This document shows positions 1-10,890 of a stretch of 64,000 nucleotides of DNA, piece after piece. A program made the translations under genes and the position numbers. Source of the DNA: Dolomedes plantarius (taxonomy: Eukaryota; Arthropoda; Arachnida; Araneae; Dolomedidae); assembly GCA_907164885.2 (NCBI GenBank), contig OU015499.1, forward strand, positions 154,732,408 through 154,796,407, given 5' to 3'. The notes under the pieces are model-generated. The model was not told where the DNA came from. It saw nothing but the letters and a program-made list of their open reading frames with translations, and made no database searches. The stretch's first letter is position 1; each line of letters opens with the position of its first letter.

Positions 1-220
1 TGTCAAGTCGTGGATTCGAGAAAAGTCGGAAGAATTTTTCAGTGGCGGAATGAGAAAACTTGTTACAGGTTGGGAGAAATGTGTTAGCCTTAACGGTGAC
101 TATGTTGAAAAATAAATATATGATTTTGAAGCTTAAGAATTGTTCTTTTTGCCCGATCTCGCTATTTCTTTTTGTTCGCGCTCTACAAGCATGTGTGCAT
201 TACTTTTCAGCCTACCCTCG
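1..220 (+). mobile_element. Mariner-like element, 3' end with transposase C-terminus
   Basis: Bases 2-114 read in one frame as the last 36 residues of a mariner-type transposase, including WIREKSEEFFSGGMRKLV and ending CVSLNGDYVEK then a stop. This is the typical extreme C-terminus of the SETMAR/mariner group. About 100 bp later the sequence ACTTTTCAGCCTACCCTCG reads as a mariner 3' terminal inverted repeat and is followed by TA, the expected target duplication. The 5' part lies outside the window. The element sits in the older hAT fossil just after its GSTYMGEQL motif, so it is the younger insertion. Confidence 0.7.
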
Positions 221-976
221 TAGTTGTTCACCCATGTACGTGCTTCCAAACACTGATGACCAGAATAACTCATGAGTATGCAGTGAGGGATATTTATCTC
301 TGGGCAGGTATGATTTATGAGTACAACAAAGAGACGATTGAATTTCTCTTAAAGTTGGATGTCAGATTGCAACTCTGTGCATTCCATTTGAAAATTTCCT
401 AGCTTTTATATCTACATTGACTGTAAATAGAGTAGCAAAGATGCAAAACAATTGTTTATTTTTCCGAAAGTCCTGAAATCAATTTTTAAATTCTTGTACT
501 AAATCGGAAGGTAAGGCTGCGTATTTTATACCATTTTTAGAATTATGCTTGGTCAGCGTCTCGAAATGCAAAAAATTGTTAATTTGGCTTGCCATAATTT
601 CAATTTCATATGGAACGCGTTTATGGTTTGAAACATTGGACTGATAAGTTGGTTTTTACACCGAAGACGGGTGTTTGAGTCATTTAAATGGGCATTCAAA
701 TCTATCAAAACCTGCTAAATCTGCAAGCCAGTTATCATCAAGTTCTGGCACAGGTTATTTTTTAATGCCATAAACAATGTGATTTCATCAAGTAGGCTAT
801 AAAATCTTTCTAAAAAATTTTAACATTTTCTCCACTGAGCCACCTCATTTCTTTTAAGTGTACGATATCGCCATATTCAGCCTCCAAGCTTTTAAGAAAT
901 TCCTGAAACTGGCGATCATTCAATCCCCGAGCCTTCATAAAAGTCACCATTTTGAGGACGATTTGCATGACGTGGT

Positions 977-1365
977 CCATTTTTATTAACTCGCTTTCTT
1001 GTTTGTGTGTGTGTGTGTGTGTTTGTCCAGTCCAAATCTTGCAATCGATTTTTAACTAACTTCCCGACTAGCTAGACATTTGAAACATTTAGAATGGCTC
1101 AGAACACGATGACAATGCATTCTTCTAATACTTTTAGCCATTTTTAAGCGGAGTTGAATTCATTTTAAGTTAATTTTGTTTTTCAGACTGGTGCAGCCAT
1201 CTATCGGCCGGGACGGGAACGAAAAGTTAAACGCAAGTTAACTTCCAATTAACTTCATTTTCTTCAAGTTGATGGGATAATTCATCAAAAAAAATTTTTT
1301 AAAGTATTTATTAATACATAGAATTGTCAAGTTTATATGATTCGACAGAAAATTTAAAAACATGG
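977..1365 (+). repeat. MITE-like repeat A, copy 1 (389 bp)
   Basis: A second, similar copy lies at 10891-11266 in the opposite orientation. Both begin and end with short inverted termini of the type CCAYGTTTTTA / TAAAAACATGG and share most of the interior, including GGTGCAGCCATCTATCGGCC. This copy interrupts the hAT reading frame between KYHCIIH and MDHVMQIV. It has no coding capacity and contains a (GT)n run near 1005-1022. The superfamily is unknown. Confidence 0.6.
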
Positions 1366-1548
1366 TATATAAAAATTTATTTTTATCTTGTAATTATTAA
1401 TGCCTTTTCCGCTTAAATTTTCCTTGTGTATTATGCAATGGTACTTCATCAAACGAGAGTTTTCAACAGCAATGGCATCGTATTCTATTAATCCTACAAG
1501 TCCCTCTTTTTTGCCTATCATAGCTGGGGCACCATCTGTAACTATACC

Positions 1549-2111
1549 AGACTAGAAGGTAACCCGTCATTTCGACGTTATAATACTAATAATGACGTCA
1601 TAATGGAAAAAGTATATGAAAGTTAAAAAATATCCCAAATTATCTAACAATGTTGCATTTTTAATCCACACCTTGTAAAAGCAAACCCTTTCATTATTTT
1701 TTATTTATTTAGTTTTTCATGCGATTGAAGTAGTAGACTGCCATCCAGTTTTTTACAGCTCACCACGCGATATGAATACTTGAGCTACTTGATTCATTCA
1801 CATTCAAGTTTGTTTACTTTCAGAATTCATCGCAAAAGTAAACAGATTTTTAAAAACTGTTAAATATACAGCTAAAAGCATCCAATTTTTTTTAGTTCTG
1901 AATGTTTTATAGAAAAATAGGCTGAACAAACGTGATTTGATGGAGAAGATATCAGTTTTTAGGTAAGAAGAAATTCTGATCCACATCTGAAATTGAAATT
2001 AAGCCTAACCGGCCGTTTGTTTACTGAGGGCTTCAATTGAAAGATGAGTACAGCCCGGAAGTGTTATACAGAGACAACGGCTATTATATATATAATATGT
2101 TAGCAAGAGTT
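1549..2111. other. Unidentified block inside hAT fossil
   Basis: This AT-rich stretch separates two pieces of the hAT fossil and ends at the SINE. No coding similarity or clear terminal repeats were seen. It is either another inserted element or decayed hAT sequence. Confidence 0.3.
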
Positions 2112-2383
2112 AAATGAGAATCGCGTTTCGTGTCTAGGCCAAATATGGGCACGTTGAATCCGTAGACCGGAAAACCCTTCTATGAGGTCAGTAGGTAGAG
2201 AAGGTACGATCCCCCCAAAATGTCGCCCCTGAGAGTGTTTGGTCAAAATAGTAGTGGCACCTAGAAAGTCGGACTCCGACCCATGTGGAGCTATTATAAA
2301 CGGCAGCCGCATTACCCAGCCCGAATCCTATATGGACCTGGTCTGGGACTTCAGGCTAGGAGGCATTAGGAACAACAACAATG
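2112..2383 (+). mobile_element. SINE, 5'-truncated copy
   Basis: It matches the body of the tRNA-headed SINE at 21556-21894, with shared blocks such as CGTGTCTAGGCC, ATATGGGCACGTT, GTGGCACCT and ATATGGACCTGGTCTG, and ends in a short AACAACAACAA tail. The tRNA-like head with A and B boxes is missing, as expected for a 5'-truncated retrocopy. It inserted in the hAT fossil directly after KKTLAQF. Confidence 0.7.
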
Positions 2384-2527
2384 AAAATTGTGCCAATGTT
2401 TTCTTCACTGCTTCATATAAACTTTTGGTTGTCGAGTCTTTTAACGGTAATTTCTTACGGTTTAGGTTAAATAACTCTAAAGAAGTCATTTCTTCAGTTA
2501 CAATAAACTCGTCATTTATATGTTTAA

Positions 2528-2928
2528 CTAGCATTATTGCCCGGCGTTGCCCGGGTAGATGTATAGATATAAAATTTTTCATGCATTCCATCAAAAAAAT
2601 ACTGGGCTGCACCACCCCCCCCCCCCCTCCCGTCACCCCCAGACCAACTCTCAAACCACCCCTCAGAACAAACCTCTTTTCCCCCGCGTATCGAATTGAC
2701 TGGTTGTGGTAAAGGGGCTGTATCCACATTTAAGAGGTGCGCTTAGGGGCGCAAAAATCATTAAAGAATTAATTTTAAAAAAACTAATTGAGCCCCAAAC
2801 TTCGTTTTTCCTGATTTAAGTTTCTCGGGTCCTAAACATTAACTGTGCCGAATTCGGTCCCGGTGGGTGAAACAGTCTATGATTCTATAGCGGACAAACA
2901 AACAGACAAGCTCTTTTATATATATAGA
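2528..2928 (-). mobile_element. Non-autonomous Helitron (401 bp)
   Basis: On the minus strand the element starts TCTATATATATAAAAGAGC, ends with a CCCGGGCAACGCCGGG hairpin, and finishes in CTAG. It is flanked by A on the 5' side and T on the 3' side, the A^T target with no duplication expected of Helitrons. The + strand contains a C(13) run. It splits the hAT fossil between DESTDMARFAFL and VKHINDEF. No Rep/helicase coding sequence is present, so it is mobilised in trans. Confidence 0.75.
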
Positions 2929-3275
2929 TAAAAAGGCAAATCGAGCCATGTCAGTGCTTTCATCCATCGACAAAGAATAAAGCTTAAAAGCACAAGCTTT
3001 ACTTTTTAAATTGAGGCAGGCTATTAATATTTTTTTTCGCTTCGAGCTCTCTCTCTCTCTGGGCCGCACTAGTACTTGCTTCGGGTTGGACACCCCTGGT
3101 ATAGACCATTTTATCGTTTCTAAATAACCGTTGAACACCAGACCCGTGAGGCACTGATCTCTGCACCCGATATTGGGAGGCATTGAGCAATGGATACGTT
3201 TCTGTTTCCTTCTTCGTTTTACTTTTTTTCTTGTACCTTTTTTCTTGTTTTTTGTTTATTGCTTGCCCTTAGAAA

Positions 3276-3947
3276 TCTCTCTATTCTAAAAAAAAAGTAA
3301 CTCCCGCTGCCGCCGCTGTCAAAAGCTTGTCACGCTATCTCCTCCGAAACCACTGGGGGTATGGGGTCGAGATCGATACCAATGGATGCAGAAAAATGGG
3401 GGACCAAAGTAAGACATGTCTCATCTTCGTCGGACTTTTAAGTTTTTTTTAAATTTTATGTTTTGTGGGAAAATATTGACTTTTTCATCTTCAGATTAAG
3501 ATAACTCGCCAAAAAATGATCGTAGAATTTTGATCTTTTTACGATCTAAGACTACAGACATTTCTTTTTCAATCTAGACCTCATTTGTTTAAAAATATTT
3601 TAAAGCAGACTAATATTTTCATAAAAAAAATGAAACACAGTTTTTCGAGAAATATCGTTCCCTCTGTGGATGTAATAACGACGCTCCTCGAGTTTTTATT
3701 TTACAAGGAAAATATTGACATCATCTGGAAGCTGAAAGCTTTCTTATTCATATAAACCTCATTTCAAGTCTATATCTTCGATTTTTAATTGAATTTTAAA
3801 GCTGATAATTCAACAGTGATGAAACGCCCTTCGCATTAAGGGTGACTACAGTAAATGGATGGAAGCTGTTACATTGCCCGAGAATCACCCCTATGTATCT
3901 CGCTGTTAGCCATAACAGAGGAGCGAGCCTAGGGGCGAAGCCCCTAG
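3276..3947 (+). mobile_element. Helitron-like element (672 bp), probable
   Basis: The right end has a strong stem GGGGC-GAA-GCCCC overlapping CTAG followed by T, which is the 3' signature of a Helitron. The left boundary is less sure: TCTCTCTATTCTAAAA preceded by A fits a Helitron 5' end. The interior is AT-rich and non-coding. Confidence 0.5.
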
Positions 3948-4034
3948 TATTTAAAAGAAAAAAAACTCGCTTATCATTAGCTAACAGTCAATGCTTTTAC
4001 TCTTCGGTCATGGATAAATCCCCAAGTGGGTTTA

Positions 4035-4205
4035 GGGCCTGTTCACATAGGAGTCCGGTAGCGGAAGAGTTAAAGTATTGAAATATATTTAACACCTCCA
4101 GACGATTAGCGACGGAATTTTGAACGCCTCTGATTGGTTTATTTCCGTCTCGGCGCCATCTTTCCTTTTACGCTTCCGCTATCGGACTGCTATGTGAACA
4201 GGCCC
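4035..4205. mobile_element. Foldback MITE B, copy 1 (diverged)
   Basis: It has terminal inverted repeats GGGCCTGTTCACATAGGAG / CTATGTGAACAGGCCC and a nearly palindromic body. It lies between TTA on the left and TTA on the right, and the right TTA is shared with the next copy. The interior differs clearly from the other copies of this family, so it is an older copy or a subfamily. A 3-bp TWA duplication with GGGCCTGTT termini points to PIF/Harbinger. Confidence 0.75.
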
Positions 4206-4208
4206 TTA

Positions 4209-4394
4209 GGGCCTGTTCACATAGGAGTCCGTTGCGTAGGGTTAAGGGAAAGATGACGTTAAGACGAAAATACACCAATCATAGGCGTTAAAAATTTCAT
4301 TGCTAATCGTTTGGAGGCTTATGATTGGTTTAATTTCGTCTCAACGTCATCTTTTCCTTAACGCAACGCAATGGACTCCTATGTGAACAGGCCC
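4209..4394. mobile_element. Foldback MITE B, copy 2 (186 bp)
   Basis: This is a complete copy with both GGGCCTGTTCACATAGGAG termini, flanked by TTA on each side. It abuts copy 1 so that three TTA triplets separate or flank two elements. It is near-palindromic and would fold into one long hairpin. It carries no open reading frame of note. Confidence 0.8.
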
Positions 4395-4397
4395 TTA

Positions 4398-4946
4398 TTC
4401 TCTTGCCCTTTAATAAGTCACAGAGTTGAATTCAATTTCATCTGCGCCCGTGTTTTGAAATGAGAAAAATCCAGTCTCGTTTTAATTTTCGGGCTATATT
4501 TAAATCTGCTAATAAATTTCGTTTTCCTGCCATGGAAATTCTTGCACATCAATTTTGCAAGTGGGTGTTTATAGCACAACTTGTGGTGATTGTAATAATT
4601 AGTCTTGAGTAAGATAAACTAAATGTACCCTTGACGCACGCATGAAAGATCGTTCAGGGTATATTAACACTTTGTATGCGAGCGACGGAATTTTCAGTGT
4701 TGACTTTTACAACGCAAAATTCCGTGTTCGTGCGTCGTATGTGCTTTTTTCTGGGAGTTGGGACAAAATTTCTCGCGCTAAAGACTAGCGTATTTATGCG
4801 TGGCTCGTTCCTAACCGGTTATTTATTTCCTTGTTGGAAACAGATTTTATAAAACATCTTGCTGTTTACCTCAATATTTTATTAGACATAAAAAGGAAAA
4901 ATAATCTATCTATAGTGTGAAATCGAAATCATTTTATTTCCAGGTA
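4398..4946. other. No feature recognised
   Basis: No coding similarity was seen. A weak inverted similarity around GAGCGACGGAATTTT and AAAATTCCGTGTTCG at 4680-4735 may be an eroded foldback. Confidence 0.3.
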
Positions 4947-4950
4947 TTAA

Positions 4951-6397
4951 GGTAACGGTGGACATTAAAATTTACTTTTTTTACTTTTCATCATACAGAT
5001 ACGAAATTTTGTACATATGCACATTTCGCTATAAATAAATAGAATACTTTAAAAGAAATTTCCAATCTCATTATAATTTTAAGATTTTTTTAAAAAAAAT
5101 TGAAATTTATAAAACAAAATTTTAAAATGCTCCTTGCTACTTAATTTTTGAGATATTTCCTCGATTTTGCATTTTAATCTCTTTAAACCGTACTAGCGGC
5201 CCGTCCTGACTTTGTCCGGGTTGAACAAAATATTATACCAATAAATTTCCAGTTGATAGCCAATAAATTGTAAATCTTTTTTTTTACCTTAATAATAACC
5301 TAAATAATACCTTAAATGAATTTTATGTTAGTTAATAATTAAAATAAATTTTTAAAAGAAAAAGGCGTGCCGGAGAACGGCTAGGTTCGAACCGTTAGAG
5401 TCAGAACAGAAGCCCACCGCGATAGCACAACGATAAGGATCGTTGAAATCTTCGGAACAAAAAGCGGTAGAAGACAGTAGCGGAAACAATGGAGATTGTT
5501 AGGATTAAGCCCCTAACTTTATTTCTACTGATCAGATATACATAATATATAGCCTATGTCCATCTGGAATAATGTACCTTTCAAACAGTGAAAGAATTTT
5601 TCAAATAGGTACAGTGGTTCTGAAGATTACCCTCCACGTACAAAATCGCTCTCTCTCTTTATATATAAGTATAGATAGCACCACGCTAAGGATCGTTGAA
5701 GACTTCGGCACAAAAAGCGGTAGAGGACAGTAGCGGTAACAATGGAGATTGTTAGGATTAAGCCCCTAACTTTATTTCTACTGATTAGATATACATAATA
5801 TATAGCCTATGACCATCTGGAATAATGTACCTTTCAAACAGTGAAAGAATTTTTCAAATGGGTACAGTGGTTCTGAAGATTACCCTCCACGTACAAAATC
5901 ACTCTCTCTCTTTATATATAAGTATAGATAACAAACAAATCGGGGTATCAATTATTTAATCCCTCGAATAGTTAATTTTTGAGAGATTTTTTTTCTGAAT
6001 TCCACCCGATTTTCATCAAAATTTTGCCTTTTGAAAAGTTATAAATCAAATTTAATTACCTTAATGAAGTCGAATTGTAAAATGCATACCCAGTTCTTTT
6101 GTAAACAGCATCAGAATTCTTCCTTATCAATTTCATGAATTTTGAAGAAAAATTAAGTAGCGTGGAGCATTTAAAAAAATCTAAAAACCTTGAAAAATCT
6201 GGTTTGAGACATACAGATTTAAAATTTATTACTACACTTACCCATTATAAATTGCTTTGTAGAAGCTTCATAAATGATTTTTTGCTTGAAAAAAATTATT
6301 TTGGTACTAATAATCTACAGAAATATATATATTATTTACAATAACACAATCTGCATTACAATGACGAGATTTGCTGAAATAAAGGTCCACCGTTCCC
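4951..6397. mobile_element. TTAA-flanked DNA element, non-autonomous
   Basis: Termini GGTAACGGTGGACATT (left) and the inverted AAGGTCCACCGTTCC (right) are each bordered by TTAA. TTAA duplication is used by Kolobok and piggyBac elements; the purine-rich GG start fits Kolobok better than the CCC start of piggyBac. The 1447 bp include a nested Helitron (5193-5928). The rest is AT-rich, with only a 69-codon reading frame of no recognised family. Confidence 0.6.
5193..5928 (-). mobile_element. Helitron with tandemly duplicated 5' end
   Basis: The minus-strand 3' end is a stem beginning CCCGGACAAAGTC and closing ACGGG, followed by CCGCTAG and then T. The 5' end TCTATACTTATATATAAAG occurs twice, at 5928 and again at 5675, because about 253 bp (5423-5675 and 5676-5928) are duplicated in tandem with few differences. 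The element is inserted at A^T inside the TTAA-flanked element. It has no coding capacity. Confidence 0.7.
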
Positions 6398-6401
6398 TTA
6401 A

Positions 6402-7077
6402 AAAAATAAGCAAAAGGTATACTCTCGCCGAGTAATGCAATCTATTATAGAATACAATAAAAAGCTAATACAAACACAAGAAAAAAAATTTGATTTCTTA
6501 CATCTGTGTAGAAATATAAAGCTCTCCACAGAAATAAAAAAGTATTAATGAACTTGAATCCAAAATGCACTCTATCTCTGTCAAATAAAGTATGAAACTC
6601 TTATACAATCAACTAAAAGAGCGAGATGAAACCGTCCCATTCACTGAAAGATCATAAACTGGAAGACTTGTCGAGTTAGCTTCCCTTCTATACAACCTTC
6701 TAAGAATCGATTGGGTGCTGGAATTTTCTCGAACATCATGAATTCGACACTAATCTCGGTCATTTTGGACATTTTACTTTTCACCCCTTCTCCCTCCCTC
6801 CCCCCCATGCCGATGGGGGAGCGGGCGCTGAACTTGCACTAAAATGGCTTTGGAAGTGTCACTATTCATCTCAGCGATCCCGAAAACTCTGGATTCGACA
6901 CTAATATCAATCGTTTTTGATTATTTTTACACGTCGCCCCCACCCCTAGGTATGGCTTACCCCCCACACTTTTATTTTTTCCCAGATTGTAAGTCATGTG
7001 TGTACCAAGTTTGGTTGAAATTGCTCCAGGAGTTCCAGATTTATGGTGGAACATACACGCATACGTCCATTTTTGTT
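6402..7077. other. Non-coding DNA, possible non-LTR retrotransposon tail
   Basis: Two loosely repeated blocks share GAATTCGACACTAATCTCGG (near 6740) and GGATTCGACACTAATATCAA (near 6892). The stretch ending in a TTGGTTGAAATTGCTCCAGG-type sequence resembles 3' tails of RTE-like non-LTR elements by general appearance only. The mariner at 7080 is inserted in it. Confidence 0.3.
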
Positions 7078-7079
7078 TA

Positions 7080-9007
7080 CGAGGTGGTATCAAAAAGTTC
7101 CCGGACTAGATCTGTTGCGCTCCAACAGATAACAGCACAGGGTTTGCTCGTGCAGCTGACTTCATAAATCAGTGTGCGAAGTGACGCAGCTGTGTTTACA
7201 TCGCGGGCTGTCAAATTGGTGGTTTTGTGATAAGGTGTATGTGCTACTCTGCGATTTCGTTATGAATCGAACGTTGGAGCAAAGATCCAACGGGAGATTT
7301 TGTGTAAAGCCCGGGAAATCGGCATCAGAGACTTAGGAGATGCTTTGACAAGCCTACGGCTATGAAGCAATGAGTCGTACGCGATGTTTTGAATAGCACG
7401 GGTGCTTCAAAAGTGGCAGAACGTCCGCGGAAGACGACGAGCGATCTGTAAGACCTCCAAAAATGTGGAGAGAATTCGGCAACTTGTGCATGAGGACCGT
7501 CGGAGAACGATCAACTTAACGTGCGTTATCTTCAAAAGCTACAACGTTTTACTTTTCAATATTTATTCAACGTACGTCATCTTCAAAAACTTATTTTTTT
7601 TAATATTCTAAATCTTACTTTTATTTTATACATAACATATCGTTGCCAAACAATGAAAAAAATAATAAATGATAAACATAACATACTGTTGCCAAACACA
7701 ATCAAAAAATAATAAACGTTGTACGTAACAATCAAAGACATTGCTTACATTGTTAATGTCCCTTATGATTCAGTGCAGGCAACCCTAACCAATGAGTTGA
7801 ACATGCGGCTCGTCACTGCCAAGCCCTCTGCCTGTTGACTCCTGCGCAGAAGTAGCATCGCTCCGAAGTTAGCCAAGAGCTTCGGACGAGCCGTCATTTC
7901 TGTCTAGGATCACCACCGGTGACGAGACAAGTCAGATTTGGCTCCTGTCGACTTTTTCTTGTTCGCGAGGATGATGAAGATTCAGCTCAAAGGTCGCCAT
8001 TTCAATAAGGCGGAACGTCGCAACGTCACTGGCTACGTCAGTTTTCGGTCTACTATAGATCACGTGATTATCGGGTGGCAGAAAACAGAAGCCGTTCCTA
8101 TGCGTTTGCATGTGTTTTTGGACGTTACCTTCATTTTGAGTTAAATAATTTCAGTTTATTTATAAAATTCCGGGGATAAGTGTATTACTGCGCCGGGATA
8201 AGTGTATTACTGCGCAAGATTACTACAGTGGGACCTCTATTTAACGAAATCGCTAAATTCCGAAAAAATGTTCGTTATATGGAAAATTCGTTAAACAGAG
8301 ATTCACCTTTTAAAATACTTTAAACTACACAAAGCATATTTTAAATTCATAAACACTAAATATTATTAAAAAAAGTAATTAATCACACCTTTATTTTGTA
8401 AATTAATATCTATTTGTTTTATATATCTTGACCATCAAAAAGAAATCTGCAAGGAAAACAAGAATGAAACAAAACATTATCCAGCTACAAGAACCGAAAT
8501 TACCAGCACGATTCTGATCAACATTCTAGAAAACCGGAGACTAGGTCATTCTAGAAAACCGGAGACTAGGTCAACTCCATTGAGGGTGAAAGGGGTATAT
8601 TGAAAGTGTTTCTAGTGAAGTGGACAGTGGAGGGGTGGATAAAGGTTGCATTTCCTGAATGAAATGCAAGGAATGACAGCGATTTTACTGCTCCCGGTGA
8701 GGTAGGCGACTGGTAAAACCAGTTCAAGGTCATTGATCACCATAAAATGTGTTAGAAGGAAGAATAAGTTTGAAATGTTCAGAAATATTTTGAGAAATAT
8801 TGGATCACAAGAAAAAGTTCGTTAAATAGAGAATGCACTTCGCTATTTGGAGGTTATTTTACGAGGAAATTTGCAAAATGTTCCAAGGAAAAGTTCGCAA
8901 AATAGAGGTCCGACTGTATTTTGAAGGAGACGATGTTCACTTAGATTAATAAACTATTTTTTTGTGAAAAAACAAAGCTAGTCCGGGAACTTTTTGATAC
9001 CACCTCG
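7080..9007 (+). mobile_element. Mariner element, degenerate, with nested insertion
   Basis: Perfect terminal repeats CGAGGTGGTATCAAAAAGTT at the left and the inverted copy at the right are both bordered by TA. A degenerate SETMAR-type transposase is visible. Near 7310-7520 a frameshifted N-terminal helix-turn-helix region reads YGYEAMSRT, LQKWQNVRG, and NVERIRQLVHEDRRRTIN. The C-terminal LAPVDFFLFARM with the third catalytic Asp lies near 7940. The catalytic middle is missing: a non-coding block at about 7515-7770 replaces it, and a pogo MITE lies at 8226-8916. It is dead but has intact ends, so it could in principle have been mobilised in trans. Confidence 0.8.
8226..8916. mobile_element. 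Pogo/Tigger-type MITE (691 bp)
   Basis: The left end CAGTGGGACCTCTATTTAAC and the right end AATAGAGGTCCGACTG are inverted copies flanked by TA on both sides. Sub-terminal copies of TTCGTTAAATAGAGA lie near both ends. No transposase was seen. It lies inside the mariner and is therefore younger. Confidence 0.7.
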
Positions 9008-9181
9008 TACATAGATTTTTTATGTGCTGATGCCAGTAATCTTAGATTGCTGATAATGGTGTGTGTAAATCAAAAAAAAAAAAAAAAATTATTAAATTGC
9101 GAGAACAACTTCAAATGTTTTGTGACTTTTAGTAGTGTACTTCACGAAATCACCCAAAATAGCCCGCGGCGCGTTGGTTAA

Positions 9182-9367
9182 GGGCCTGTTCACATAGGAG
9201 TCCGTTGCGTTGCGTTAAGGAAAAGATGACGTTGAGACGAAAATAAACCAATCATAGGCGTTAGAAATTTCATTGCTAATCGTTTGGAGGCATATGATTG
9301 GTTTATTTTCGTCTCAACGTCATCTTTTCTTTAACGCAACGCAACGGACTCCTATGTGAACAGGCCC
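9182..9367. mobile_element. Foldback MITE B, copy 3 (186 bp)
   Basis: It has the same GGGCCTGTTCACATAGGAG termini and near-palindromic body as the copies at 4209, 18863, 22849 and 51432. The left flank is TAA and the right flank AAG, so the target duplication has mutated. Confidence 0.8.
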
Positions 9368-10109
9368 AAGATGTGCAAAATATCCCGCTTATAAAGTGTT
9401 GAAAATCAAGCAGTGTTCAAGAAATTTGGTCCCGATATAAGGTCTCTATCCATGAAAACAATTCTTTACCAAACGTAGAAAAATTTTCTTATTTGAAAGT
9501 TAGGGTTAATAATTGAATTGAAGTTTAAAAACAACATAATTTACAGCCCCCACTCGGTGGGGCAACTTTGTGACACATTTTAATTTTAATTTCTCAATGG
9601 TAATTAAAGATGGGGTTAGCGTAATGCATTACTACGTAAGGAAAGGATGTACCAATGTTTTGCAATTGTTCGTTTTTGGTTGCTTTTAAAACTGATCGGC
9701 TGGCACAGGAAAAAATTAAAATCTGTCACAAAGTAACCCCATCTTACGGTAGTAGTGAAGGCTTGACAATGATTTGCAAGTTCTACTTATCAAATTCATA
9801 TCCAGTTGTCAACAATCAGCGTTTGCATTACCAGTAGGTTAATACTATGCCCACTTCTCGTTGTCATAATTGCGGGTGTATGATTATATGTGTTGTAACT
9901 TTAGGAACTTTTTCTTTCTTTCTTTGAAAACTAATTAATCGAAAGACATAATTAATACAGTTGTCTATCCGACAAAGTGTCTCCGCATTAGAAATAAATA
10001 AATAAAAATAATTAATAAAGATTAATATTTAAACAACTGACACTCAGCCGAATATTCCACGTTCATTGTCGTAATTATATAGATGTTGCAATCATGAGTG
10101 AGACAATAT
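9368..10109. other. No gene; short imperfect inverted repeat
   Basis: Apart from a 32-bp imperfect inverted repeat (arms near 9559-9590 and 9707-9738, around CTTTGTGACA) nothing was recognised. The inverted repeat may be an old foldback element. Confidence 0.3.
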
Positions 10110-10578
10110 TGTTACGAATTTTAAGAGTCTATGGTAATCTTGCCAAATATGAGAGTTATCGCCAAACTGGCTATGGATTTGGTGACTTATTTGGTCGCCA
10201 AATTTGGCGATATGACTCCAAATGGTCGCCAACCTTCTGGACCTTTCCAGAAGGTTTTGGAACTATCTAGCTGGTTGACTGATAGAGGGCGCTTTGGAAG
10301 TCTATAAATATACCTGACATTGGCATTGGAACTCAGAGTGTTCTTTTCTGCTGAGAATTGAATGTATTGAAAGTGCGTTAGGCGTATATTGTATTGAAGA
10401 CTCTTGTTATCCTGACTTGTGTTTTTAGAGTTTTCTGTTGTATAGAAGACAGTTGTTACGTGTTTTTCTGTTCGAAGTCGTGTATGCGCCTGAAGAATTT
10501 ACAGAATAATAAATTTTATTTTGTGCGCACTTTTTGAAGAGAATTTATTCAATCTATCGAACCCAGGAAATCGGAACA
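10110..10578 (+). mobile_element. Solo LTR of a gypsy-like retrotransposon
   Basis: The segment starts TGTTACG and ends CGGAACA, so the tips are inverted copies (TGTTMCG). It is flanked by the 4-bp duplication ATAT, as for Ty3/gypsy integration. Inside, TATAAATA at about 10303 is a TATA box for U3, and AATAAA at about 10508 is a polyadenylation signal. No primer-binding site, gag or pol follows, so recombination between two LTRs has removed the body. Confidence 0.75.
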
Positions 10579-10890
10579 ATATTTATTCTAAGCATGACAC
10601 TGATAAATACAAAATAACTAATTTGTCAAGTACTCATTACTACTTATTAACATGTAACAACAGTGGCAATAAATTAAAAAAAAATCATATTCCTTACGTG
10701 AAAAATCTCTTCACCTTTATAAAAGGCAAACTCAGTCAATTAGTGCTCAATAAAGTAAACTTTTATACTAGAACTTAATCTATAAAATCATTTTAATGTA
10801 CAAAATTATCTGGTAAAATGTAGCTGACTGGGTGAAATAATTGCTAAATAAATAACCAATAATGACAAGATAAAAAGAACTTTATATACA
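10579..10890. other. No feature recognised
   Basis: AT-rich flank of the solo LTR without coding similarity or structured repeats. Confidence 0.3.

Larger units (their letters stand above)
226..3098 (-). pseudogene. hAT transposase fossil (GTF2IRD2-like), split by several insertions
   Basis: Read on the minus strand, hAT pieces occur in the correct order over 2.9 kb. A terminal repeat CAGGGGTGTCCAACC lies at 3084-3098. LYSLSMDESTD follows near 2960. HINDEFIVTEEM through KSLYEAVKKTLAQF lies at 2527-2390. IVTDGAPAMIGKKEGLVGLI and KYHCIIH lie at 1540-1400. MDHVMQIVLKMVTFMKARGL through MRWLS lies at 980-830, and a decayed C-terminal part ends with GSTYMGEQL near 226. This is the order seen in GTF2IRD2-type hAT transposases, which cut and paste DNA with an RNase H-like DDE domain. 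Breaks coincide with a MITE (977-1365), an unidentified block (1549-2111), a SINE (2112-2383), a Helitron (2528-2928) and the mariner at 1-220. Several frameshifts and stops remain, so it is not functional. The distal terminal repeat was not found. Confidence 0.75.

Noticed and set aside
6844..7167. 107-codon open frame running into the mariner
   Set aside because: It crosses the mariner border and has no family resemblance.
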